In this document: piece by piece, positions 13,979 to 24,246 of the stretch
Layout of the letters: each line of letters opens with the position of its first letter
Position numbering within the stretch: position 1 is the stretch's first letter
Origin: a virus
DNA length: 28,983 bases
IMG/VR virus record: IMGVR_UViG_3300020193_000953
Coordinates: 1 to 28,983 of that record
Direction: 5' to 3' (one strand)
Program-made: the position numbers and the translations under genes
Notes under the pieces: generated by a model
The model's database searches: none
What the model saw: the letters and a program-made list of their open reading frames with translations, nothing else
What the model was told of the DNA's origin: nothing

Positions 13979-16222
13979 TTAGTAAGAAATAGCTGTCAAA
14001 TCACAGTGGATACTAGGCAAGAAGCCCATAGTCATATTAGACCGGTAGTATCTCTTGTTGTCTTTTTTCTCAAACCATGAATCAATTTTTTCCATGTCTG
14101 CAGTATCCTCAACACCCAACACGTGGTTTTCCTTGATCGTGAAAGCAATCAAGTGCTTAGTAGTAGCCGCCAACGGGTTGGTTGAATCAGAAAGATGATC
14201 GTCCCAGATACTAATAGGTTTCACTGGGATACCTAAGTATGTAAGGTTGCTGATACCCTGGATTGCGTTTGTGAATTGCTGTTCAGTAACCGCACCAGTT
14301 CCAATCAAACTATTGTAGTAGTTTTCCCACACTGATCTTGTTACCAAAAATTGACCCTTACCACCGTCGATTGCTTGTTGTTTCAAAAGTAGTGGGCTGT
14401 TATTAACTATGTTCTGGAAGTAGCTCAACGCTGTTCCTGCCGATAATGTACCTGTACCAAGTGACGAACCTATGCGGTTAACGCAATAGTTTGAAGCTCC
14501 TGAAGAGTCAATTAATGCTTGCCAGAATCCGTCAAACTGATTCCAGTCTGCGCTGGAGCTTGAAAGATCAGCGAATGATACACGTCTCCAAATGTCACGA
14601 CGCAAAGCATCTTTTAACAGGTCAACGATCATCGTGTCGATTGGCGTCCCTGCTGGGTCAAAGGATTCATTACCGGATTTCAAATACTGCTCTGCCAGAA
14701 CATTGTACTTACCTTGCAATTGTTCGGTGAAGTCATCCTTGCACCATCCCTCATACATTTGAAAAGGTTTCAATTGAATACCCTTCGATGTAAGGTTAAA
14801 AGATGAATTTGTGATAGCCTGATCGCATCCGGTGTAAGGCTTCAGGATCTTGTTCATTACAGGTGCGATGTGGTACTTCTTGCTATTCTTAGCCCCCAGG
14901 TCAAGATTGAATACATCCGCAAGTGCAGGAGATCCAATTGTAGGCTTAAAGAAAAGATCTGTACTCAGCAGTCCATCATAGGTGTAGTTGAACTCCACCT
15001 CTAAAATAGAAGCTGCATTGGGGCCACCTTCGCGGTAGGACGAAAAGCTTGTGCCATCGGCAAAGCACCCATTCTTATACCGCTTTTCAAGCCACGGCAT
15101 ATTCTCGGCCAGGAACGTACGAGATGCACGTATCGCCATCTCTTTATTAGTACTCTTATTCATAATGCTTACAGGTTTTCTTACGGCCTCTGCGCCGGAA
15201 TCTGGTTTTGAATTGTCACCTATTACTTTTTTACTTTCTGCTTCAAGATCTTTTTTGATAGCCTGCATCGCTGCGGCTGCGTCACTTAGCTTTGTTTCAA
15301 GCTCTACTTTCTGTGCGTCTGCATTGGCTGTCGCAGCCTTAGCCGCATCAAGCTGAGCATTTAAAGCGGCTATCTGTTGCTCTAATTTAGCCTGCTCCGT
15401 CATTGGTGGAGTCACTGAAGTGATAACACCACCAGCAACCACAACGACGCTACCGTCTGCCATCTGGTGTTCACCATCCGGCGCAGGCTGTCCGTTGACC
15501 GTTACAGTCTTACCCACAAGTTGTCCGTCCTCCGATTGAACAACCAAAACAGTACCATCGGCTTTGGATAGATCCAGTGCCTTTGGCCCTTTAACGAACT
15601 GTGAAAGTTCATTGAGCTTTGCATCAATCGCGTTCAATGCTTTAGAAAAAATGTTGTCTTTGTTGTCTTCCATTTCCTTACTGCCGAATGCAACGGCTTT
15701 TAATTTTTTGTATTGATCGTCCTCAAGAATACGCCCACCTATTTCATCTGCAAATCCAAAATCAACCGCTTCTTTTGCGGTCATCCTTGTTTCTGCTTTC
15801 ATCATCTGCTTAATAACATCAACAGTCTTACCCGATCGTTGTGCGTAGGCTTCTGCCATTGCATTTTCAATCGACAGTAATTCGTCTGCTCCGCTTCTAA
15901 GCATGTCCGCGTCACCTCTCAACCCTTGTGATGGGTTATGTATCATCCAGATTGAGGGGTCAAGTATCACTATCTTTTTTCCAGCCAAAGCAATGAATGT
16001 CGCCATAGATTGAGCTTCGCCTTCTATCCGGCTCTCAATTTCTACGCCCAATGACTTCAGCAAGTGATACCCCTTATATCCGCCGTATACACTACCGCCT
16101 GGGGATTGAATATGATGTATGATTTTTTTTGTGTTGGCAGGCATACCGCCTAACTGCTGCTTTAACACCAGGTGATAATCTTCTCCTATAATGTCATCAG
16201 TGAATATGTGATAATCTGCCAC
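13979..16222 (-). CDS. ClpP-type prohead protease / linker / major capsid protein fusion
   Basis: 747 residues, GTG start at 16222. Residues 1-170 are a ClpP/S14-type protease: SPGGSVYGG (40-48), nucleophile Ser72 in EAQSMA, His95 in WMIHNPS; Glu143 lies at the position of the family's Asp. Residues about 210-272 form a small beta-rich segment (GQPAPDGEHQMADGS...GGVITS). Residues 274-335 are a charged coiled coil, the scaffold-like delta region. From about 345 on, the HK97-type major capsid domain begins (MAIRASRTFLAENMPWLEKRY) and runs to the end. One chain thus holds protease, scaffold and capsid, which must be cut during head maturation. Own late promoter (16240-16285). Confidence 0.85.
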   Translation of the reverse strand: MADYHIFTDDIIGEDYHLVLKQQLGGMPANTKKIIHHIQSPGGSVYGGYKGYHLLKSLGVEIESRIEGEAQSMATFIALAGKKIVILDPSIWMIHNPSQGLRGDADMLRSGADELLSIENAMAEAYAQRSGKTVDVIKQMMKAETRMTAKEAVDFGFADEIGGRILEDDQYKKLKAVAFGSKEMEDNKDNIFSKALNAIDAKLNELSQFVKGPKALDLSKADGTVLVVQSEDGQLVGKTVTVNGQPAPDGEHQMADGSVVVVAGGVITSVTPPMTEQAKLEQQIAALNAQLDAAKAATANADAQKVELETKLSDAAAAMQAIKKDLEAESKKVIGDNSKPDSGAEAVRKPVSIMNKSTNKEMAIRASRTFLAENMPWLEKRYKNGCFADGTSFSSYREGGPNAASILEVEFNYTYDGLLSTDLFFKPTIGSPALADVFNLDLGAKNSKKYHIAPVMNKILKPYTGCDQAITNSSFNLTSKGIQLKPFQMYEGWCKDDFTEQLQGKYNVLAEQYLKSGNESFDPAGTPIDTMIVDLLKDALRRDIWRRVSFADLSSSSADWNQFDGFWQALIDSSGASNYCVNRIGSSLGTGTLSAGTALSYFQNIVNNSPLLLKQQAIDGGKGQFLVTRSVWENYYNSLIGTGAVTEQQFTNAIQGISNLTYLGIPVKPISIWDDHLSDSTNPLAATTKHLIAFTIKENHVLGVEDTADMEKIDSWFEKKDNKRYYRSNMTMGFLPSIHCDLTAISY

Positions 16223-16239
16223 GTCCGTATCTTTGAACG

Positions 16240-16285
16240 TAAATTTAGAAAATAGAAATATTACTCAGGTGACAGTAATTGTCAC
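16240..16285 (-). promoter_or_regulatory. Late promoter for the protease-capsid gene
   Basis: The 17-bp palindrome GTGACAGTAATTGTCAC (16269-16285; one wobble pair) is followed on the minus strand, 21 bases downstream, by TAAATTTA (16247-16240), one base off the -7 consensus. The gene's GTG is 17 bases further on. Architecture and spacing equal those of the portal promoter at 5200-5245, with the palindrome replacing the -33 element. Confidence 0.6.
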
Positions 16286-16288
16286 ATT

Positions 16289-16480
16289 TTACGAGTGCTT
16301 CTTAACGCATCTTATCACTGTACGCATCGACACATTATTGTCACACGATATATCAATCACGCGTAGACCTTCGCGCTTACCCTGCATGATACGCCACTTG
16401 GTAAGCATATCCGGACGCGCAAGGCCGCTTGCGATGTGTTCAATAACCTCCTGCTCTGTATAGTCAGCTAAATTTCTCAT
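16289..16480 (-). CDS. Small HTH-like protein upstream of the capsid gene
   Basis: 63 residues, basic. The C-terminal half ([30 protein letters not shown]) reads as a helix-turn-helix of the Trp-repressor/sigma-region-4 type: helix, turn around NNVS, recognition helix RTVIRCVKK. The N-terminus is helical ([21 protein letters not shown]). It overlaps the tape measure stop by ATGA. The late palindrome (16269-16285) lies 3 bases past its stop. A DNA-binding protein encoded right at this position is a natural candidate to bind it, which is inference only. Confidence 0.62.
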   Translation of the reverse strand: MRNLADYTEQEVIEHIASGLARPDMLTKWRIMQGKREGLRVIDISCDNNVSMRTVIRCVKKHS

Positions 16481-18570
16481 AACGACGTTATATCCTCTTT
16501 ATATGCAACTTTATTACTTTCCCTGTAAAATTCCCGAATGTCTAAAACTGGAGCCGGCATACTTTGTAGTGCACTCAATAACGCTACATTGCTATCTATT
16601 GAACTTGTTTGTGCCTGCGTTACTATTCCACCGTCTGCATACTGCGCTGTCGGTCTAAGGGCATTGGCTACCTGTGGGCCACCCACGGCGCTAACGTCGG
16701 CCTGTGACCATACCACCTCACCCTTGTGAACTATACCTGCAGGTTCGTACTTACCACCATCACCGGTATATCCACCATCTGCGAATAGTGTTCTCAACAA
16801 ATTACGGCCCCGTCTTAATTGAGCCTGTATCCCAAGATCCTGGAACGTAAGTTTACGATCCTCTCCCAGCAAAAACGTTTTGGTATTAAATCTCTGCTCA
16901 CCAACTGGCACAGCCTTACCATTTTGGATTGTGAACTGCTGGCCACCGGCGCCCGTGTACGTGGTTGTGCTTATTGAATTTGAAGAAGAAGCTCCTAGTA
17001 TACTCTCTGCCTGTTTAATGTTCGCCGATATTTGCAGGATACCAGCCGCAAATTGAGCCGCACCAGCAAGCCCACCTGTAGGGCCGTTAGCAGGGTTTTG
17101 TTGAGACGCTTTAACCAGTGAAGATATAGCCAGTGCCGTATCAATACCTATCTGTACAAGGGCCGACGCCTTATTGTCTTTTCTTACCGTATCAGCAAGC
17201 CTTGCCCCTTGTGTTGCGAAGTTCGCGTAGATGTTGAATGTTTTCTCTTTATATAACTGTATTGCCTCCTCCGTTTTAATTGCGTCTTCTGCATCGCGTC
17301 TTCTGAATACTTTTTGATCTGCAAGGTACTTTTCGTTAAACGCTTTATTGGCGTCAAGCAACTCATTGTTAAACTCTCTTACATCCGTTATCCTCTTGAT
17401 ATAAGAGTCTCTTTCCGCCTTTTCCCTTGCCTTAATAAATGATTGTTCAACGTCGTCTTTCAAGCGCACTTGCTTGATATACTCCTTAATCATTTTTTCA
17501 TCCGCCTCTTTTTGTTTTCTGGCTGCTTCTAATTGCTTTTGTTTTTCATCTGTGTATTCTTTTTCAAGTGCCAGAATACCGTTCAACGCTTCCGTACGCT
17601 TTCCTTGGCTGTCCTCTTCGATGTCTGATATTTCAAACTGGACAAGCTTTATTTCCTTTTGCAAATCCAGATTATTCTTATCGAGTGCTAGCAATACCTG
17701 TAATTGGGCAAGCTTCTTTTCCTGCGCTTCAACTAATGCTTTTTCCCGATTATTTATAAACACGGACACCGTTTCAGCGGCCTGCATACGTTCTTCATCA
17801 CTCTTATTCTGATCGTCACGGATACGGCGTTGCACTTCAGCCAGATCTAGCTGTACCTTGGCAAACCGCTTGGATTCAAGTTCGGCAAGTTCTAACTCAC
17901 GAAGTGTATTCTTTGCCGTAGCCGCGACTAGACCGTCCACGGCAGCACTTATACCAAAGACAGATGTATTAAATTCAAAAGCTAACCTACTCAATAATCC
18001 CCCCCCTTTGCCATCAGCACCTAATAGGTCAGCCAATGAATTACTGACTGTTGTTATCGACGTACTGAGCTGTGTTTGCGCGCTGGCCAAATCCCTGGCC
18101 CCCGCTGCTGAAGAAACATATAGTGACGATAAGGCAGTGACAGCCCCAGCCGCAGCCGTAGCCGGCGTAAGGAATGATGTGATTGTAGATGTTAGATCTG
18201 ACATTGATTGACCACCAAACTTCACATTCTCAGAAAATGAAGTCAAAAATCCGTTCTGACTTTTAATTGATTCTGCAAGCTTATTATTCGAATCAATAAG
18301 CTTATCCATACCGGTCTTCGTGCCGGTCACCTCCTTAGTCAAATCAGTATAGGCACGCTGGCTTTTCCTTAGTATCTGTTCAAGTCGTACAGTATCAGAC
18401 GCGTATTCATCTATGGTTATATCACCATCTTTTAAAGCCTTATTAAGTGTCTTTTGCTCTTCTTTAGTAGATATTATAGATTTCTTGTACTTTTCAAGTT
18501 GCGCTATTGCGTCCTCTTGCTCTACCTCAAACTTTAATATCTCCGTCCGCTTATTAGATTCGGTTGCCAT
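16477..18570 (-). CDS. Tail tape measure protein
   Basis: 697 residues. Long charged coiled coils fill about 10-110 and 215-430; a hydrophobic Ala/Ser-rich stretch near 130-160 ([18 protein letters not shown]) and another near 470-520 could enter the host membrane during DNA delivery. The C-terminus has [25 protein letters not shown], a signature of tape measure proteins in many phages. At roughly 0.15 nm per residue it would set a tail of about 100 nm. It starts with a TAATG overlap to the tail protein upstream and is coupled by ATGA to the HTH-like protein downstream. Confidence 0.85.
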   Translation of the reverse strand: MATESNKRTEILKFEVEQEDAIAQLEKYKKSIISTKEEQKTLNKALKDGDITIDEYASDTVRLEQILRKSQRAYTDLTKEVTGTKTGMDKLIDSNNKLAESIKSQNGFLTSFSENVKFGGQSMSDLTSTITSFLTPATAAAGAVTALSSLYVSSAAGARDLASAQTQLSTSITTVSNSLADLLGADGKGGGLLSRLAFEFNTSVFGISAAVDGLVAATAKNTLRELELAELESKRFAKVQLDLAEVQRRIRDDQNKSDEERMQAAETVSVFINNREKALVEAQEKKLAQLQVLLALDKNNLDLQKEIKLVQFEISDIEEDSQGKRTEALNGILALEKEYTDEKQKQLEAARKQKEADEKMIKEYIKQVRLKDDVEQSFIKAREKAERDSYIKRITDVREFNNELLDANKAFNEKYLADQKVFRRRDAEDAIKTEEAIQLYKEKTFNIYANFATQGARLADTVRKDNKASALVQIGIDTALAISSLVKASQQNPANGPTGGLAGAAQFAAGILQISANIKQAESILGASSSNSISTTTYTGAGGQQFTIQNGKAVPVGEQRFNTKTFLLGEDRKLTFQDLGIQAQLRRGRNLLRTLFADGGYTGDGGKYEPAGIVHKGEVVWSQADVSAVGGPQVANALRPTAQYADGGIVTQAQTSSIDSNVALLSALQSMPAPVLDIREFYRESNKVAYKEDITSL

Positions 18571-20729
18571 TATTGTATATGTCTTAGTTTAACACTCACA
18601 GGCGTATTTTCATCTTCGTACCCGTCGATAGATTCTATCAAAAAGTATCCTTGGAAATCCTTATTGGCTATGTACACCATTCGAGTAAGGTCCAAGTTAT
18701 AATACTCAACATTCGATAGCCTTATCTTGGCATTGCATATTGACCCGCCGATAACTTCACGTAGATTTCTAAAGTATATGTCGCTGAAAACCACATTGTT
18801 AGTACTTGACACCTCACCAAAATTGAGACCTACCCTATACGTGTCCAGGCTTGTGTTAATATTAGGCTTGGCATAATAGGCAAAGCTTATCGTACTGGTA
18901 CTATATGTGCCAGTAGTATCTGTGATCTTTATATTTGATGCACCGTACACCGGCGCGCCCGTATCTATATAATCTGTAGTTATTGATGGTACGTGTATCA
19001 ACTCTCTTGATCCTGCATTATTAAAGCTAATCCGCTGTATGTACAAATTACCTACTCCAGTGCCCGTATACGTCACAACCTCATAGGGTGTTACCTGCGT
19101 GGCTGTTGCCGTCTTCACTACAAAGAACCCTTTGTAATCACCATCTGCACGGACAATGGTATCTACCGTGAAGTTGAAATCGGCCCCGTTAAATAGTGCA
19201 TTGCCCGAACTGTTAGTCACTGTTGTGTACGGTATAGGGTCGCTTGAATCTTCAAGCCGGATAAGTGGTACAGATGTTAACAACCAATCCAGATTTGTAT
19301 TTCTGGCCGTTTCAGCAGGTCTAAATGGAATATTGATAATATCAATACTCCCAACGCCGTTTGAGTCTATTCTTAAATCTCCGTAGTTTAGGTTATCCAC
19401 CTTATAGGTAACAAGTTCACTTGCTTCTGCTGACCTTATATAGTTGCGCTCTGCATACTCAGTAAGCGGAGTAAAGCTATACTCGATTACATTATCACTC
19501 AAATCAAGTGCGTCTACTGGGCTAATGGAATCAAGCTTTGTAAAAGTCAACGTCTCCGTGTTGTCATCGTAATCAACCAGGCAGTTGAACCGAGTGCACA
19601 GGTACTTTATAAAGTTGACTTGTGATATATCCGGAAGCACACTCGACACATAGAAAATATTACCCGTGTTATAGGTCTCTATCTTCTGTATTTCAAGCCT
19701 GGCAGCCGTGACGATTATGTATATCGATTTATTGTGATTGATGTACGCCTGTAGATAATCACCGGCTTTCAAATCTACGTCTACGTTTATATTCTGGGTC
19801 TGAAAGTTACCAGTCCATGTATTAGTTACTGACTTTATCTGAACACCATTTTTATACAAGTAAATCGTAGAAACCGTGTCACCGGTATAATACCCATCTG
19901 AACATGTTATCGTTATAACTACTGTTTTAGTCCCAAGATTAGACGGTATTGTTAGCCTATCACCAGAGTCGTTAAAATAAGAACTACCACTATCCATCTC
20001 GACAAGAGCAGGCCCGCCATACACATACTGCCCCACGCCTGTCATATACTCAGTAGTCAATTTATTGACGCTCGACCCGTATGCAGGTGAAAGTATCTGA
20101 TCGGTAGTTATAATTATTGATTTATACAATTGGTCCGTAAAAAGATTACCGGCATACTTTAATCCGTAAGTATCAAACAACTTACTTACAATTGTGTGCA
20201 AATATACACAAGGGTAAAAGTCAAAGAATGAATCTATACTTACCCCCTTTATTTCCTTCACGAAAAAGTTATTACTCAGCTTCTTATAGTTATACGCCCA
20301 ATCAATAATAGGAAAGACAACACCAGAAGTCGCCGTATGACTTGCCATAACATTGGCAGCAGTAAATAACTTATCATACTCTGACATGTCCAAATCCTTG
20401 ATACTACCAGTAAGCCTGTTGAACCAGTTGTAATTTCCGGCCACAAAGAATAGATTGATTACCTCGCTAACCTCGCGGATGAACACAACCCCACGTGACA
20501 GCATCACCCCATTATTGTACAATGTGAACGATTTTGAAGTGACCCTATTAAGATCATTCAATCCGAACACACCCAATATAGACCTATTCTCTGAAGTGTT
20601 GGGGATGCTAAAATCTGTACTGTATTCGCTCTTGATCTTGAAATCAAGAAAGGAAATGACAGACTTAAACATAACAACACCTTCCGGCATGTTAATAACG
20701 TTATCGTCTGTATCTACCAAATACTTCAT
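18570..20729 (-). CDS. Large tail/baseplate protein (hub candidate)
   Basis: 719 residues. The N-terminus ([23 protein letters not shown] then [17 protein letters not shown]) and a central [34 protein letters not shown] segment are consistent with the tail-tip hub-like proteins found next to the tape measure in Bacteroidota phages: residues about 10-180 resemble the gpD/Gp27-like ring scaffold, and the FNCLVDYDD...LTF segment a second such domain. Between them lie beta-rich parts. It overlaps both neighbours by 1-4 bases. Catalytic residues are not visible. The hub identity is inferred from position and pattern. Confidence 0.55.
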   Translation of the reverse strand: MKYLVDTDDNVINMPEGVVMFKSVISFLDFKIKSEYSTDFSIPNTSENRSILGVFGLNDLNRVTSKSFTLYNNGVMLSRGVVFIREVSEVINLFFVAGNYNWFNRLTGSIKDLDMSEYDKLFTAANVMASHTATSGVVFPIIDWAYNYKKLSNNFFVKEIKGVSIDSFFDFYPCVYLHTIVSKLFDTYGLKYAGNLFTDQLYKSIIITTDQILSPAYGSSVNKLTTEYMTGVGQYVYGGPALVEMDSGSSYFNDSGDRLTIPSNLGTKTVVITITCSDGYYTGDTVSTIYLYKNGVQIKSVTNTWTGNFQTQNINVDVDLKAGDYLQAYINHNKSIYIIVTAARLEIQKIETYNTGNIFYVSSVLPDISQVNFIKYLCTRFNCLVDYDDNTETLTFTKLDSISPVDALDLSDNVIEYSFTPLTEYAERNYIRSAEASELVTYKVDNLNYGDLRIDSNGVGSIDIINIPFRPAETARNTNLDWLLTSVPLIRLEDSSDPIPYTTVTNSSGNALFNGADFNFTVDTIVRADGDYKGFFVVKTATATQVTPYEVVTYTGTGVGNLYIQRISFNNAGSRELIHVPSITTDYIDTGAPVYGASNIKITDTTGTYSTSTISFAYYAKPNINTSLDTYRVGLNFGEVSSTNNVVFSDIYFRNLREVIGGSICNAKIRLSNVEYYNLDLTRMVYIANKDFQGYFLIESIDGYEDENTPVSVKLRHIQ

Positions 20730-22858
20730 AGCGATTGCGAAGGGATAAGATCAGTGTACGATATGGTGAACTGCAATGTATATACTTTATCGTTGTCCTT
20801 CTTAACCAAGAAGCTTGACTTGTCAATAATAACTGTTCGACGATCATACTTGCTTGTCATCTGCTGCACCAGCGATGACGTTTTAATGCCAGACACAAAA
20901 TTGATTTGTGCCTCTGTCAATGTCTGACTTCTGACAATTATATCACGTCGTGACTTACGGCTTGTCTCTATCGAAAGTCCTTCCGCAAATTCATTGTATG
21001 AATTTTCCCAGTTTGGGTATACGTTCAAGTATTTTGTCTGCGTATCTAAAATGCTTATAGATTCATCCTTAAATGCTGTAAACAGCCAATAGTCAAACCC
21101 TCCTAGGCTATTCTTCCATGTAAGATAGATGTATTCATTTGAGCATTTCTGGTTTACATCTATGCGCTTTGTCTCCGTGTATTGTGTAGCTCCTTTTGAA
21201 ATGAAGGCTCCTGGTGTTATGGTAACACTGCAATTCACGGTTCCGGAAACATAATTGAATACCTGGCCAATCAATATCAACTTATCATATACGGATGTAC
21301 TGGTTTCGTCAGACGAATCAGTGAGAGTCAAAACAGTAGTCCCGTTACCAGTTAGTAAGACCTGCTCAAACCTTCCATTACCCGCACTATTAATTACATA
21401 TAACCGGATGTACAATTGAGCAGACCATGTACCAGACAATACAATAGTTATGGTAACGTCCCTGTAATTATCCTTATTAATACCTACAATTGGCTGCTCT
21501 GCTATGTACGACTCATTCGTCGTAGAAGCAAAAGACAGGGTTGTCGATGCCTTTGTGAAATTACTGAATAAGCCTCCACGGTCAGTCCATAATGTCCCCT
21601 GTATAACGGTTATTGCATTAGTCACGTAGCAGTTCTGATAGAAATTACCCCTGTTCGTTATTGGCAATCGAACTACGCCAATACTGGACATATTGTTATA
21701 CAGCGTCCAATTATCGCTTTGCAACGTCCCTGCCTCATTATATGAATCCTCAACCAAAACAAGATCAGAGCTACCAGCAGAGTTTATAAAGCTCAAATCA
21801 AAGTACCAATTATCAAAAAGCACCGGATTAGATGCCATTGTGAGAAACTTTGCCAGGTTACTTGCATCATAGTACACATAATCAGCAAGGTATCCTGAAT
21901 AGCGGTTTTTAAATTCAAGCTTCGCGTCAACAGCAACCCCGTTGAATGAATCAGTTGTATAGATGCTCGTATATGTGCTTACCGATACACCGTTCGAACT
22001 ATCGTAGCACTCTGCATACGATATGTAGAATTGTTCAAACCGATCGATATCATACGGCATGCTATCGTTATTCGGCCTGTTACGTGTCACGTTGATGTAG
22101 CTTTTCAAAATATCAGCTACGTTAAACTTCGAATTATTCAGCGTATCGGGACTTACAACTATCTCCGTAATGAGCTTAATCGGCTTTAAAGAACTCCAAA
22201 TGTGACCACCGATAAGCCCGCCGTATATCCTAACCTTCACATTGTAATTATGGTAATACCGAACACACGTAGCATTCGAGTACGTGTACACACTTCCTGA
22301 AGCAAGCAGATATGAAGCGTTGATCGTGAATTGAGTAGTCGAGTGGACCGTCAAAATCTGGATAGGGCCATCCAAGCCATCAACACCTACATTTGAAAAG
22401 TAAAGCCAGTCTAACTTTGAAGCGGTTATAGCACCGCTGACCGTTATTTTAATATACCCTCCGTCATTGTAAAATGCTGATACTGAGCGAGTTGTATCAA
22501 ACGTGTTCGTTGGGAACTTATCGCTTGTGATTGTATACGTTATTGGAAGGTGTACACATGAATAGTCTACAGTATTGGTATACTTATAGATTGTCACGTT
22601 AGCCTGTGATTGTGTATAGTCGAGCAATGAGCCGCCGGAATAGTCGTATAATCGGAATACGTTGGGTCCATATCCTGATATGTACCAGAACCCGTTATAG
22701 CTGTCGAATGAGTTGGTGATTAGTATTGTATCGCCATTTACAAGGCCACTGCCTCCGCTGATAATCACGTTACCGTATCCATCCGAGCTTATTGAATAGG
22801 TGGTATTGGCCGTTGTGCTGACCCGATTACCCCTAGGTCTTTTTGTTATCGAGAGCAT
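20726..22858 (-). CDS. Large beta-rich tail/baseplate protein
   Basis: 710 residues, high in Ser, Thr, Tyr and Asn, strand-rich throughout. The N-terminal ISKRP-type start (MLSITKRPRGNRVST) is followed by Ig- or lectin-like repeats with YNGFWYISGYGPNVFRLYDYSGG; the C-terminus includes YEKSRRDIIVRSQTLTEAQINF-like helices (SRKSRRDIIVRSQTL) near 640-660. It overlaps the gp10-like gene upstream by 26 bases and the next tail protein by 4. It probably belongs to the distal tail or baseplate. No defined family. Confidence 0.55.
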   Translation of the reverse strand: MLSITKRPRGNRVSTTANTTYSISSDGYGNVIISGGSGLVNGDTILITNSFDSYNGFWYISGYGPNVFRLYDYSGGSLLDYTQSQANVTIYKYTNTVDYSCVHLPITYTITSDKFPTNTFDTTRSVSAFYNDGGYIKITVSGAITASKLDWLYFSNVGVDGLDGPIQILTVHSTTQFTINASYLLASGSVYTYSNATCVRYYHNYNVKVRIYGGLIGGHIWSSLKPIKLITEIVVSPDTLNNSKFNVADILKSYINVTRNRPNNDSMPYDIDRFEQFYISYAECYDSSNGVSVSTYTSIYTTDSFNGVAVDAKLEFKNRYSGYLADYVYYDASNLAKFLTMASNPVLFDNWYFDLSFINSAGSSDLVLVEDSYNEAGTLQSDNWTLYNNMSSIGVVRLPITNRGNFYQNCYVTNAITVIQGTLWTDRGGLFSNFTKASTTLSFASTTNESYIAEQPIVGINKDNYRDVTITIVLSGTWSAQLYIRLYVINSAGNGRFEQVLLTGNGTTVLTLTDSSDETSTSVYDKLILIGQVFNYVSGTVNCSVTITPGAFISKGATQYTETKRIDVNQKCSNEYIYLTWKNSLGGFDYWLFTAFKDESISILDTQTKYLNVYPNWENSYNEFAEGLSIETSRKSRRDIIVRSQTLTEAQINFVSGIKTSSLVQQMTSKYDRRTVIIDKSSFLVKKDNDKVYTLQFTISYTDLIPSQSL

Positions 22859-23327
22859 TGTATATGGTTGTTGTGTAATTTTTCACTAACTGATCACTGA
22901 CTGCCTTTGTTAGTTCGTCGACAAATTTATCAAGTTTGTCAGAGTAAACCACCCTTCCGCCGGCTTTAAAGGTCTTATCACCCTCACGGTTAATTTTCAA
23001 TGTTAAGAACCTGGCTAACTGCTTTCTCTTCTTATCGGAGAGGTCAGAGCCTATACCCCTTGCCTGCATGTATTCGAGCATCGAATTATCGAAGCCCCCG
23101 TATGTGCTGGACTTACGCGGACCACGTCCTGTCTCCAAGGTTTCAAAGAACTCACGGCCATAAAGGATAAGTGTTGCCTTCTTTTGGTCTTTGTAAAGTA
23201 GCTGGTATCCAATAGATTTTTTAGTCTTTCCGGTAGCATCAAGCCGCGCGACAGACTGTTCAAGCATGGTGACACCTAATTCGCCATACTCGTTTAAAAC
23301 CCTGACAACTTTATCAAAGCCAGACAT
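22833..23327 (-). CDS. HK97 gp10-like tail completion protein
   Basis: 164 residues. The arrangement of a basic helical N-terminus, TGKTKKSIGYQLLYKDQKKATLILYGREFFETLETGRGPRKSS, and a C-terminal FVDELTKAVSDQLVKNY helix matches HK97-gp10-type proteins: an R-rich central strand followed by LETGRGPR, the usual loop, then a helix. These proteins join the tail tube to the head-tail interface and occur upstream of tape measure genes. The start ATG at 23327 lies inside the lipoprotein gene, giving a 34-base overlap. Identification is by pattern and location. Confidence 0.65.
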   Translation of the reverse strand: MSGFDKVVRVLNEYGELGVTMLEQSVARLDATGKTKKSIGYQLLYKDQKKATLILYGREFFETLETGRGPRKSSTYGGFDNSMLEYMQARGIGSDLSDKKRKQLARFLTLKINREGDKTFKAGGRVVYSDKLDKFVDELTKAVSDQLVKNYTTTIYNALDNKKT

Positions 23328-23488
23328 AGGAATATTGTTATGGTCCCAACCTTATGTTCTTCTGGGGATACGGCCTTCTTATACCTTACCCCCTGCAAAT
23401 TACCTTCACGGTATGCGTATCCATACTTTGGGTTATTGGAAGCGCACGACATACAGCACACCAGAATTATAATAGCTACTATCCGCAT
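23294..23488 (-). CDS. Small lipoprotein
   Basis: 64 residues. A short basic start and a hydrophobic run (IVAIIILVCCM) lead to a lipobox-like SC with Cys15, then ASNNPKYGYAYREG, so export and lipid attachment are likely. A second hydrophobic stretch ends the protein (VGTITIFLCLALIKL). It overlaps the tail terminator-like gene upstream by 10 bases and the gp10-like gene downstream by 34. Phage lipoproteins often block superinfection at the surface; that role is conjecture here. Unexpected in the tail block. Confidence 0.6.
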   Translation of the reverse strand: MRIVAIIILVCCMSCASNNPKYGYAYREGNLQGVRYKKAVSPEEHKVGTITIFLCLALIKLSGF

Positions 23489-23919
23489 ATAGTTGTTTTA
23501 TCAGTTATTTCAAGGGTAAACTTTAAATCCACGCCGGTGGTACAGTCCGCGTGCTCCTTAACAAATGGGGGTCTGGTTATGCCAGACAACAAAACAAGTA
23601 CTGAATCATCTAAATCCTGATCGTAGTACTTAATAAGCTGCTGTGCGATATAGTCGCAATCATCAACAATGGCCTCGTATTGGTCGGGTAATGAATCTGC
23701 AGTATCGAGCTTGGCAATGCGTATGGTACATGACCAAGTGTCTACCGATCTGCCATTACTCAATGATGTGCTTACCTCCAATTCATAAAGCCAGGCATAA
23801 GGGTATGTCTTATCCCGCTCTGAATTGAACTCAGAAAGCCTGCCTGTACGAAAATTACATGCCGGGGCCAACAGGTTAACGCCATCTTCCAAAAAAACTC
23901 TAACCTCTGATCTTTTCAT
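23479..23919 (-). CDS. Tail terminator-like protein
   Basis: 146 residues, alpha/beta. The segments RVFLEDGVNLLAPACNFRTGRLSEFN, WLYELEVSTSLSNG, then a helix IVDDCDYIAQQLIKYYDQDL and a final GVDLKFTLEI strand are the layout of gpU/tail-terminator and gp9-10-type proteins. Such proteins cap the tail tube. It comes between the 95-residue protein and the lipoprotein, and before the gp10-like gene, as in siphovirus head-tail joining modules. No catalytic residues. Pattern-based call. Confidence 0.5.
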   Translation of the reverse strand: MKRSEVRVFLEDGVNLLAPACNFRTGRLSEFNSERDKTYPYAWLYELEVSTSLSNGRSVDTWSCTIRIAKLDTADSLPDQYEAIVDDCDYIAQQLIKYYDQDLDDSVLVLLSGITRPPFVKEHADCTTGVDLKFTLEITDKTTICG

Positions 23920-23922
23920 CTA

Positions 23923-24210
23923 TTATCCGATACATTTGTTACCAAACGAATCTGTAGTAATTTTTTCACCAGGTATAAATGTCAATGCTTCCGCAACGGC
24001 GTATGAACCATCAACGTTTTTTTGTTGAGTCGTAACTTGTAATACTACACCGGTTGTAGTTTGCATTGCTTTCGTAGACTTCATCCAACCTTGTGATTCT
24101 GATGACGCCTTACAGATTAATTGAAACAAGTCGCCATTACCAAATACTTTAACATCCGATACTTTACTTTTTACATCTTGAATGTTTACTGCATCTAACG
24201 TTTTTTCCAT
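23923..24210 (-). CDS. Conserved small phage protein
   Basis: 95 residues. The segment VKVFGNGDLFQLICKASSESQGWMKSTKAMQ followed by VVLQVTTQQKNVDGSYAVAEALTFIPG is one I have seen in Bacteroidota phages beside the terminase and tail-chaperone genes, with no assigned role. Beta-rich, no signal peptide or span. It starts 36 bases after the tail-chaperone frameshift product and precedes the tail terminator-like gene by 3 bases. A tail-assembly role is likely from the context. Confidence 0.6.
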   Translation of the reverse strand: MEKTLDAVNIQDVKSKVSDVKVFGNGDLFQLICKASSESQGWMKSTKAMQTTTGVVLQVTTQQKNVDGSYAVAEALTFIPGEKITTDSFGNKCIG

Positions 24211-24246
24211 GATTATTTGCTGTTCAGTACGCTGTCCCCCGCTTTA

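Noticed and set aside
17474-17812. 112-residue plus-strand ORF opposite the tape measure
   Set aside because: Ser/Phe-rich antisense of a Lys/Glu coiled coil, a common artefact.
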